Assembly (NCBI RefSeq): GCF_004378855.1
Contig: NZ_RYYL01000001.1
Span: forward strand, 62,001-126,000
DNA: 64,000 nt
Reading direction: 5' to 3'
Source of the DNA: Campylobacter sp. US33a
GTDB taxonomy: Bacteria; Campylobacterota; Campylobacteria; Campylobacterales; Campylobacteraceae
Both the position numbers and the translations under genes were made by a program. Under the pieces are notes generated by a model, which was not told the DNA's origin, ran no database searches, and was given only the letters and a program-made list of their open reading frames with translations. This document shows, in pieces, positions 57,247 through 64,000 of this stretch; position 1 is the first letter of the stretch, and each line of letters begins with the position of its first letter.

Positions 57247-59829
57247 TTAGATGATATTCATATAAATGATCGTGCCATTTTCATTAGTTTCAAGTGTATA
57301 TTTGAGCTTGTTTAATTTTTTATTGCTCAAATTAGGAATCATCTTAGTGCTAAATTGTTTAGTATTTTTACTCATTGTAGTAAGTAAACTTTTTAGATTA
57401 TTTATATCCAAAGCCCTACCTTCAATATCTGTAAAACCAGCTTTACTTTCGATGATTTTGATTTTTGTACCTTTTTTGACATTAAAATTATCTTTGGTAT
57501 ACAAATTTAATGCACCTTGACTAGATAAATTTAAGGCTGTAGAGTTTGAAACTATCATTGCTTTATTTATATCAATATCTTTAGAAAGAATGAAGGTATA
57601 ATGTTCGAAATTATTTATAGTATTAGCTACTACATTAGAATCAACAATGAAATGATTACCTTTTGTGAAAGCACTTGATGATGGAGTGATTGCAGAAGTG
57701 TAATTTTCAGTGTTTTCGCTCTCTGTTACAGTTTGATTGAAACTTCCGCTAATGTTATTGATAATAGTGTCTTGAAAGATATTATGAGTTCCACCCATGT
57801 ATAAGGTATTATCACTTGAAGAATTTGCATTTGTTCGTGTTAGGTGAGCAGATGGAGCGATGTAAATTTGGCTATTATTGTGATATTCATCAATATTTAA
57901 ATTGGTAATGGCAAGTATATTATCATGACTTTTTTCACCAAGTCCCGCAGTTATCACAATAATACCTTCTCTTTTGTCTGATGCTGTTCCTAAGGTAATA
58001 TTATTAAGATACATTTTATTATACATAACTTCTTTATCTCCGCGAATAACATAAATGTTTTCTCTTGCTGCAGAAGAATAATCTTTGAGATTGACAAGAT
58101 TGTTATTAGAAAGTTCATTTGCTCTAATGGATACTTTTGAGGCAATGAAGGTAGAACTAATTGAGCTTATGCTTTGAACGCCATTGTAATTAATAGCATT
58201 GTTTGTTAGAGTTTGTGCTTCAATTACTGAATTTAATGCTTTAGAGGATTTTACATCTCGCAAAACAATGCTGTTTGAATCTGCACTATCTGCGTAATAT
58301 TTTTGGTTTTGCATCATCCTTTTTTCAACTGCATAAATATAAAACGGAAGTGCTGTATTGATATTTGAAATATTTATTTTGTTGTTATTTGCTTGACCTT
58401 GTTTGGTATTAGCGGCTACAAGTTGAATTCTATCTTGGTGATTTTCGGGCATATCCTCTGAAGTGAGATTATGTCTTATGTTGATAGAATTACCACTTGC
58501 TCCTTTTGTGGCATATCCACCATATAAAGTGAATTCATTTTTTCCTAAGAAATTTTCGTGAGCTTTGATGGAGTGTTGAAGATTGGCTTCTATGGTATTA
58601 TTATTAGCTTCACCATCAATGGCATAACCTCCGTAAAATTCAACCAATCCTGAAACTTTGACAGATGCATTAAGTGCAAGGATGGTTTGCAAATCATTAA
58701 TGATGATTTTATTTCCTATGGCATTTCCGTGACTAGTTCTACCACCCCAAAATATTTCGTTTGCTATTGCATCATAGGCTAGGGGAGTTCCTGAACTATC
58801 TACCCTTAGGTCAAGGTTTAAGCTATTGATTTCTATGGTGTTATTTATAGCATTGCAAGGTTTTAATTTACCTGTGCAAATTCCACCAACAATATGTGCA
58901 GCTGCGAGAGTTGAATAAGCAAATGCAGGACCATGAACAATGATTTTGGAGCCATTAAAAGTAACTTTGTTATTTTTTACATCAGAATTATAAGAAAGTC
59001 CACCTATAATATGCATTATTCTTTCATCGTATTTTCTTATATTATTAATTTGCGTGAATTTACTAGCATGAAAATCAATGGCAGAATCTTTTTGAAAAAT
59101 GACTTTATTGTTATGTACTTCTCCGGCTAAAGATATGCCACCTACTACATAAGGTGCACCATTAAGTGGTAAGGCATAGGTATTTTCAACCCCCATATTA
59201 ATATAGCCATTTTCTTTAATTTCAATGGTATTATCATAAGATTCCCCTTTTTTTGTAAATCCTGCAGTGATGAGATAATCAAATCTATCATCATTTTCTG
59301 TACGAGCTGGAGTAGGAACTTCTTTATCCGTTGGTTTTAGAAAATATACAGAACTAAGTTCCCCATCAGCTATAATAAGATTATTAGAATACACATCTCC
59401 CCCATTAGAAAATGCACTTACTAAAAAAGGTATATAAACGGCTTTTTGCACTCGTGTAAATTCTGTTCCTTCTTCAATATTATTCCCATCTGGAGATATT
59501 TTTTCATCTGTAAAATCGGGATTAAGAATTTCTAGTTTATAAGGAAGATCTTTTGTTGTATATCCTGGAGTTTTTGGATTATTATAAATTAAAGTGATAT
59601 CGTTAATCTTTCCATTGCTTTTTATACCATAATAATTTTTTCCATTTAAGCGATTGAAAGTATTGGTATTTTCATTATATACTTGTTCATTGGTGTATTT
59701 ATGTTTTGGAATTATATAGGTGTTTTGTTCTTGTAAAATTCCTTGTTCAGCAGCATTTGCTTGAGATAAAAAGAAAACTGTAGGTAGAGATAAAGACAAG
59801 AAAATTTTGCCAACTTTATTTCTTTTCAT
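57247..59829 (-). CDS. Beta-helical autotransporter-like passenger without a barrel domain
   Basis: An 860-residue exported protein with a signal peptide at 1-27 (cleavage near ANA/AEQG). At least twelve units of the form GG-x(4-5)-G-x-A-x-N-N-x-I-x-I recur between about 139 and 680, for example GGISLAGEVHNNKVIFQ at 230, GGYAIDGEANNNTIEAN at 400 and GGYATKGASGNSINI at 437. Residues 741-860 (FEHYTFILSKDIDINKAM onward) resemble the stretch just before the barrel in classical autotransporters, but the protein stops at ENGTIIYMNII. No TPS hemagglutination domain motif is seen. AAGGAG precedes the ATG. Confidence 0.7.
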   Translation of the reverse strand: MKRNKVGKIFLSLSLPTVFFLSQANAAEQGILQEQNTYIIPKHKYTNEQVYNENTNTFNRLNGKNYYGIKSNGKINDITLIYNNPKTPGYTTKDLPYKLEILNPDFTDEKISPDGNNIEEGTEFTRVQKAVYIPFLVSAFSNGGDVYSNNLIIADGELSSVYFLKPTDKEVPTPARTENDDRFDYLITAGFTKKGESYDNTIEIKENGYINMGVENTYALPLNGAPYVVGGISLAGEVHNNKVIFQKDSAIDFHASKFTQINNIRKYDERIMHIIGGLSYNSDVKNNKVTFNGSKIIVHGPAFAYSTLAAAHIVGGICTGKLKPCNAINNTIEINSLNLDLRVDSSGTPLAYDAIANEIFWGGRTSHGNAIGNKIIINDLQTILALNASVKVSGLVEFYGGYAIDGEANNNTIEANLQHSIKAHENFLGKNEFTLYGGYATKGASGNSINIRHNLTSEDMPENHQDRIQLVAANTKQGQANNNKINISNINTALPFYIYAVEKRMMQNQKYYADSADSNSIVLRDVKSSKALNSVIEAQTLTNNAINYNGVQSISSISSTFIASKVSIRANELSNNNLVNLKDYSSAARENIYVIRGDKEVMYNKMYLNNITLGTASDKREGIIVITAGLGEKSHDNILAITNLNIDEYHNNSQIYIAPSAHLTRTNANSSSDNTLYMGGTHNIFQDTIINNISGSFNQTVTESENTENYTSAITPSSSAFTKGNHFIVDSNVVANTINNFEHYTFILSKDIDINKAMIVSNSTALNLSSQGALNLYTKDNFNVKKGTKIKIIESKAGFTDIEGRALDINNLKSLLTTMSKNTKQFSTKMIPNLSNKKLNKLKYTLETNENGTIIYMNII

Positions 59830-59890
59830 TGATTTGCTCCTTTTGAAAATAAAATTCTTTAATTTTAAGATAAGTGTTGTTAAATATAAC

Positions 59891-59925
59891 TTAATAAATA
59901 ATAAACATTAATTATTATTTATTAA
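59891..59925. promoter_or_regulatory. Long inverted repeat between aat and the passenger gene
   Basis: TTAATAAATAATAA (59891-59904) and TTATTATTTATTAA (59912-59925) are exact reverse complements around seven bases. The site lies 62 bases upstream of the passenger start and 7 bases after the aat stop. It could be an operator, or a weak AT-only terminator for aat. It shares AAATAATAA/TTATTATTT with the palindrome upstream of katA. Confidence 0.4.
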
Positions 59926-59931
59926 TATAAT

Positions 59932-60582
59932 CTAATATTTAATAATATTTTTAAAAGAGTTAAAATCAGTATTTTGGCAAACTTTTTGTTGTAAAAGAGT
60001 TAAAAATTTGGCTCGTGAAATGTTTTTAGCACCCATAAATTCAAGATGGGGATTATAAACTTGACAATCAATAATAAAATCATAAGGTTTTAAAAATTCA
60101 CAAAGTTTAATGAGTGCGATTTTGGAAACATTGGGTTTTAAGCTTACCATGCTTTCACCGAAAAATACTTTGCCTATTATTAAACCATAAATTCCACCTA
60201 TTAACTCATTTTCATCATAAATTTCAAGGCTGTGAGCGATATTTTTTTCAAAAAGTTCGGTATAGATTTGGATAAAATCTTCACTTATCCAAGTTTTTTC
60301 TCGGTTTTTTCCACAAAGTTTTATCAAGGAATTAAAATTTGTATCAAGTTTTATAGTGTAGCGATTTAAAAATCTTTTCATGCTTTTTTGTATATAAATC
60401 TCATTAGGAAATAAAACACAACGCGGATCGGGGCACCACCAAGTAATGGGTTTGCTCGTCCATGGAAAAAGCCCAAAAGTATAAGCTTTAACCAAAAAAT
60501 CAAGTTCAAATTTTTGACTTAAAAAAACCGGAGCATTTTTAGGTGCATTTAAGAGTTCAGTATATAAATTCGATGGTTTCAT
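59932..60582 (-). CDS. aat: Leucyl/phenylalanyl-tRNA--protein transferase
   Basis: A 216-residue Aat enzyme that adds Leu or Phe to the N-terminus of proteins with basic ends, marking them for ClpS/ClpAP. Family motifs are GLFPWTSKPITWWCPDPRC near 37-55, TWISEDFIQIY near 115, SLEIYDENELIGGIYGLIIG near 138 and FFGESMVS near 159. Its start overlaps the clpA end by 26 bases, linking the tagger with the adaptor and protease in one operon. Confidence 0.93.
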   Translation of the reverse strand: MKPSNLYTELLNAPKNAPVFLSQKFELDFLVKAYTFGLFPWTSKPITWWCPDPRCVLFPNEIYIQKSMKRFLNRYTIKLDTNFNSLIKLCGKNREKTWISEDFIQIYTELFEKNIAHSLEIYDENELIGGIYGLIIGKVFFGESMVSLKPNVSKIALIKLCEFLKPYDFIIDCQVYNPHLEFMGAKNISRAKFLTLLQQKVCQNTDFNSFKNIIKY

Positions 60583-62674
60583 TTTTGCTAAGTTTTAATT
60601 TAATTAATCCGCCATTTTTTAATTTGCCAAATAAAATTTCATCACTTAATTTTTCGCCAATTTCTTCAGAAATAACGCGTTTTAAAAGTCTTACGCCAAA
60701 TTCTTTTTTATAAGCTTTTTGAGCTAGGTAGCTTTTGACTTTTTCATCGGCTTTGATTTGAATATTTTTAAGATTAGCACAAAGTTCATCAAGCTCTTTT
60801 TGGACAATTTTGCTTAAATCTGTGTTATTTAAATCTTTAAAATGCAAAATTTTATCAATACGGTTAATGAATTCAGGTGCAAAAAATTCTTTAATGGCAC
60901 GATTATTTTTTTCTTCATTTTTGCTTAAAAAGCCCAGCTCATTGTTTTCTTTTAAGCCTAAATTTGAAGTCATGATGATAATGGTATTTCTAAAATCAGC
61001 CTTTAAGCCTGTATTATCACTCAAACTTGCATTATCAAAAATCTGTAAAAAAGTGTTGCTTAAGTCAGGATGAGCTTTTTCTATCTCATCGAAAAGCACT
61101 AAAGAAAAAGGATTTTTGCGTATAGCATTGCTTAAAAGTCCACCATCCTCATAACCCACATAACCTGCTGGAGCACCAATTAACTTGCTTATAGCGTGTT
61201 TTTCAGCATATTCGCTCATATCAAAGCGTTCTAAATTTAAGCCCAAAGCTTGTGCTAAAGCTTTACAAAGCTCTGTTTTTCCTACTCCGCTAGAACCAGT
61301 AAATAAAAATACTCCTTTTGGAGAATGGGAATTTTTTAACCCCGCATAACTTTGCTTTAAACTTTTACAAAGCGAATTTATCACTTCATCTTGTCCAAAA
61401 ATTTGTTTTTTGAGTGTTTTTTCTAAATTTTGCAAGCATTTTGTGAAATCAAGTTCAAAAATTTTGTGAGATCTTGTCATTTTGTTTAAAATTTGTTCTA
61501 GATCTTTAAGATTTGCTTTTTTATTTTTTTCTTGTTTTAAAGCAAATGAAGCACCAAGCTCATCAAGCAAGTCTAAAGCAGAATCAGGCAAAAATTTATC
61601 ATTAAAATACTTTTTGCCGAGCTCTACGCTCGCTTCAATTACCTCTTGGCTGTATTTAATGTGATGAAAATTTTCATATTGTTTTTGTAAGCCTTTTATG
61701 ATAAGCAAACACTCTTCCTTGCTAGGCTCGTCAATATCGATTTTTGCAAAACGGCGACTTAAGGCTTTGTTTTTATCAAAGGTGTTTTTATACTCGATAA
61801 AAGTGCTTGCTCCTATACATTTTAACGAACCATTGCTAAGTGCTGGTTTTAAAAGATTTGACATATCGCTGTGGTTTTCATTGCTACTTCCAGCACCTAC
61901 TATGGTGTGAATTTCATCGATAAATAAAATCGCATTTGGAATTTTTTCAAGCTCTTTGAGTATATCTTTAAGCCTTTTTTCAAAATCTCCGCGGTATTTT
62001 GTTCCTCCTAATAAACCCGCTAAATCTAGGGCATAAATTTGTGCATTTTGCAAATGCTCTGGGACTTGTTTTTGTGTGATTGCTAAGGCCAAGCCTTCTA
62101 CAATGGCTGTTTTTCCAACTCCTGCTTCGCCTACTAAGATGGGATTGTTTTTCTTGCGTCTTGATAAAATTTGCATGATTCTTTCAAGTTCAAATTTTCT
62201 TCCTATTAAAGGATCGATTTTGCCTTTTTGAGCTAGGGTGTTTAAATTTTGTGTGTATGAATTTAGATTTTCAAATTCATTTTGAGATTTTAATTCTGCA
62301 AGTTTGTCGTATGAAAATTGATATTTTTTAAGCAAAACTTGCGCGTAAGTTCTTTCTTCATTGCAAAGTTTTTGTAAAAATTCTAAAACAATAAAATTGT
62401 CTAAAGAATTTAAAATTTCATCTAAAACAACTGAATATTCAGGGTTGATTTCTTGGCTTAAAAAGGTATTGTTTTTAGAAATGTGAATTTTTAAATCATT
62501 TTCTAAAAATTTAATTTCTGTTTGAGCGATTTTTTCAAAAAGATTTTTAAAATCTGTGCTTAGTCTTGTTAATACAAAAAGTATATGTTCACAAGTGATA
62601 AATTCGTGATGGTTTGCCTTGCAAAGTTCGTAGGCATTTTTTAAAAAAATTTCTAAATTCTCTTCGTATTTCAT
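60557..62674 (-). CDS. clpA: ATP-dependent Clp protease ATP-binding subunit ClpA
   Basis: A 705-residue AAA+ unfoldase with two ATPase modules. The N-terminal domain (1-140) binds ClpS. Module 1 has GEAGVGKTAIVEGLA near 182 and FIDEIHTIVGAGSS near 250; module 2 has FTGSSGVGKTELCKALAQ near 453 and LVLFDEIEKAHPD near 520. An IGF/L-type loop for ClpP is plausible near ENNELGFLSK. It overlaps clpS by 4 bases. ClpAP degrades N-end-rule and other substrates. Confidence 0.95.
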   Translation of the reverse strand: MKYEENLEIFLKNAYELCKANHHEFITCEHILFVLTRLSTDFKNLFEKIAQTEIKFLENDLKIHISKNNTFLSQEINPEYSVVLDEILNSLDNFIVLEFLQKLCNEERTYAQVLLKKYQFSYDKLAELKSQNEFENLNSYTQNLNTLAQKGKIDPLIGRKFELERIMQILSRRKKNNPILVGEAGVGKTAIVEGLALAITQKQVPEHLQNAQIYALDLAGLLGGTKYRGDFEKRLKDILKELEKIPNAILFIDEIHTIVGAGSSNENHSDMSNLLKPALSNGSLKCIGASTFIEYKNTFDKNKALSRRFAKIDIDEPSKEECLLIIKGLQKQYENFHHIKYSQEVIEASVELGKKYFNDKFLPDSALDLLDELGASFALKQEKNKKANLKDLEQILNKMTRSHKIFELDFTKCLQNLEKTLKKQIFGQDEVINSLCKSLKQSYAGLKNSHSPKGVFLFTGSSGVGKTELCKALAQALGLNLERFDMSEYAEKHAISKLIGAPAGYVGYEDGGLLSNAIRKNPFSLVLFDEIEKAHPDLSNTFLQIFDNASLSDNTGLKADFRNTIIIMTSNLGLKENNELGFLSKNEEKNNRAIKEFFAPEFINRIDKILHFKDLNNTDLSKIVQKELDELCANLKNIQIKADEKVKSYLAQKAYKKEFGVRLLKRVISEEIGEKLSDEILFGKLKNGGLIKLKLSKNETIEFIY

Positions 62675-62961
62675 ACAGGTTCTATCCTTGTTTGAAGTGG
62701 AAAATTTGCTAACATAGCTGCATTTTTAACTTGTTTTTGTTTTGAAAGGGCAATTTCCTCAGTAAAAATCCCACAAACTCCGCTACCATTGTGGTGAATT
62801 TCTAGCATAATTTGTTGGGCTTTTTCGAGATTAAAATGAAAAATTTTCATTAAAATTTCTATAACAAAATCCATAGTCGTAACATCATCGTTTAACAATA
62901 AAACCTTAAACATTTTAGGTTGTTCGAGTTTTGTTTTTTCAAGAATTTGACTTTGTGGCAT
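62671..62961 (-). CDS. clpS: ClpS adaptor protein
   Basis: A 96-residue N-end-rule adaptor that hands proteins to ClpA. Core motifs are PKMFKVLLLNDDVTTMDFVI near 15-34, the helix HFNLEKAQQIMLEIHHNGSG near 42-61 and the ending FTEEIALSKQKQV. It sits immediately after the thioredoxin-like gene and is coupled to clpA. Confidence 0.95.
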   Translation of the reverse strand: MPQSQILEKTKLEQPKMFKVLLLNDDVTTMDFVIEILMKIFHFNLEKAQQIMLEIHHNGSGVCGIFTEEIALSKQKQVKNAAMLANFPLQTRIEPV

Positions 62962-63561
62962 TTATTTTTCCATAATACGATTTAAATCTTCTTGTATGGT
63001 AGATGTTGGTACTTTTCCTATATAAAAGAGTGATTTTACACCAGCCTCCCAATAATTTGTCAATTCTTGATAAATACCATTTTTAATTACAACTTTAAAA
63101 GGTAATTGCTCCATACTTTGATAATTAATATCTTTTAAAATTTGAGCTATAATGCGATCGTTTTGCTTAGAATTGCTTAAAAAATAATAAGCTCCGTATT
63201 TATCCGCAAATTCTTTGACGGTTTTATCTTCAACGCTTTCAAAATGACTTAGACCTATTAAAATGAGTTTTTGTGAATTTTCTTGTTGTAAGCGACTTAG
63301 ATGCAAAGCTTCTTCTTTACAAGGCGCGCAGAAAGTGCCAAAAAAATCAAACATTAAAATTTTATCCTCTTCGCCCTTAATGGCAAAGCCATTTTTTGTT
63401 CTCACTAGGGTTAATTCCCCACCGTTAATATTTTTTAAAATAAGGCTTTCATTGGGCTTAAATTCCGCAAATAATAGCTCATTTTTAACCTCTTCATTGC
63501 TACAAGCATAAAAAAAGCTTAGTAGAACAAAAAATAAAACAAAATGTAAAGTTTTTTTCAT
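62962..63561 (-). CDS. Thioredoxin-like lipoprotein (Cj1106-like)
   Basis: A 199-residue TlpA/ResA-type protein. The N-terminus has a lipoprotein signal ending FFYAC with the lipid-bearing Cys at residue 20, so it is anchored facing the periplasm. The redox site is FFGTFCAPCKEEALHL near 73-88 (CAPC). It is likely a periplasmic disulfide reductase or thiol carrier, perhaps for cytochrome c maturation or protein reduction. It ends next to clpS. Confidence 0.82.
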   Translation of the reverse strand: MKKTLHFVLFFVLLSFFYACSNEEVKNELLFAEFKPNESLILKNINGGELTLVRTKNGFAIKGEEDKILMFDFFGTFCAPCKEEALHLSRLQQENSQKLILIGLSHFESVEDKTVKEFADKYGAYYFLSNSKQNDRIIAQILKDINYQSMEQLPFKVVIKNGIYQELTNYWEAGVKSLFYIGKVPTSTIQEDLNRIMEK

Positions 63562-63570
63562 GATTTTTCC

Positions 63571-64000
63571 TTAGATGTAGTTTTTTATCGCCGCTCTTGC
63601 TTCTAAATCGGCTTGTTTTTTCTTTAGGGTTTCGCGTTTGTCATGTAAATTTTTACCCTTTGCTAAGGCTAGAGTGGCTTTAACTTTATTTTTGGCATTA
63701 AAATACAAATCTAAAATCACCAAAGTGTATCCTTCAATGCTTACTTTTCCTAAAAGTTTATCGATTTGTTTTCTATGCATTAAAAGCTTTCTAGCGCCTC
63801 TTTCATCGTGTTTGTAATAAGAATGCGTTGTGTTAAGGTGCGAAATATGAGCGTTGAGTAAAAAAAGCTCTCCTTTAATGATGCGAACAAAAGAGTCTTT
63901 TAAATTCGCTCTTCCTGCGCGCAAAGCAACGACTTCGCTACCTTTTAATACCACGCCTGCTTCAAATTTTTCGATCACACTATAGTCAAATAAAGCCTTT
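63571..64000 (-). CDS. smpB: SsrA-binding protein SmpB, 5' end cut by window edge
   Basis: At least 143 residues of SmpB, which binds tmRNA and rescues stalled ribosomes. The frame is open to the edge ([15 protein letters not shown]...), so an internal ATG at 63978 is not the true start; only a few residues are missing. Motifs are [43 protein letters not shown] and [24 protein letters not shown], with a short C-terminal tail. It is followed 9 bases later by the thioredoxin-like gene. Confidence 0.95.
   Translation of the reverse strand, partial: KALFDYSVIEKFEAGVVLKGSEVVALRAGRANLKDSFVRIIKGELFLLNAHISHLNTTHSYYKHDERGARKLLMHRKQIDKLLGKVSIEGYTLVILDLYFNAKNKVKATLALAKGKNLHDKRETLKKKQADLEARAAIKNYI

Overview
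The window is a 64 kb stretch of chromosome from a Campylobacter of the thermotolerant group, related to but distinct from C. jejuni. The DNA is very AT-rich, genes are tightly packed with short overlaps, and gene products resemble their C. jejuni counterparts as I remember them. Housekeeping proteins (catalase, flavodoxin, phosphoglycerate kinase) look very close to C. jejuni. Several N-glycosylation proteins (PglB, PglH) look much more divergent, so I do not think it is C. jejuni itself; I cannot name the species. No rRNA, tRNA, CRISPR array or intact insertion sequence was seen.

Layout. 1-3254: end of addB and addA (recombinational repair). 3397-7096: a DUF2325 protein, an unknown protein, flavodoxin, catalase and the ankyrin protein linked to catalase. 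7099-14071: a YheO/DauR-type regulator facing a six-gene metabolic cluster (RidA, DcuC transporter, PLP-dependent lyase, fumarate-lyase family enzyme, MmgE/PrpD protein, second RidA). 14156-16419: feoAB iron uptake. 16416-21617 (minus): gapA-pgk-tpiA-fabI-hydA2. 21677-25002: nadD, rsfS, then mraY-murD on the minus strand. 25082-31044: gpmI, fabG, a flavin-binding-like protein, tenA, acpP, fabF, accA.

31041-47906: waaC and htrB (lipooligosaccharide core and lipid A) on the minus strand, then the protein N-glycosylation (pgl) locus on the plus strand: wlaX, gne, pglK, pglH, pglI, pglJ, pglB, pglA, pglC, pglD, wlaJ, pglE, pglF. PglF, PglE and PglD make UDP-diNAcBac; PglC, A, J, H and I build the lipid-linked glycan; PglK flips it; PglB transfers it to protein. 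pglG, which follows pglF in C. jejuni, is absent, and PglB carries about 59 extra residues with two extra predicted membrane segments.

47993-52534: the conserved cheY-prmA-ftsH-psd-like-pssA series. 52535-53694 is a gene graveyard with a decayed membrane-protein gene and a decayed toxin-antitoxin pair. 53695-55233: a DUF455 ferritin-like protein and a MarC protein. 55343-59829 (minus): the most unusual locus, a beta-helical autotransporter-like passenger that ends where its barrel should begin, followed by a separate TpsB-type outer-membrane transporter. 59932-64000 (minus): smpB (cut by the window edge), a thioredoxin-like lipoprotein, clpS, clpA, aat.

Identifications rest on motifs and remembered family sequences; no database search was run.
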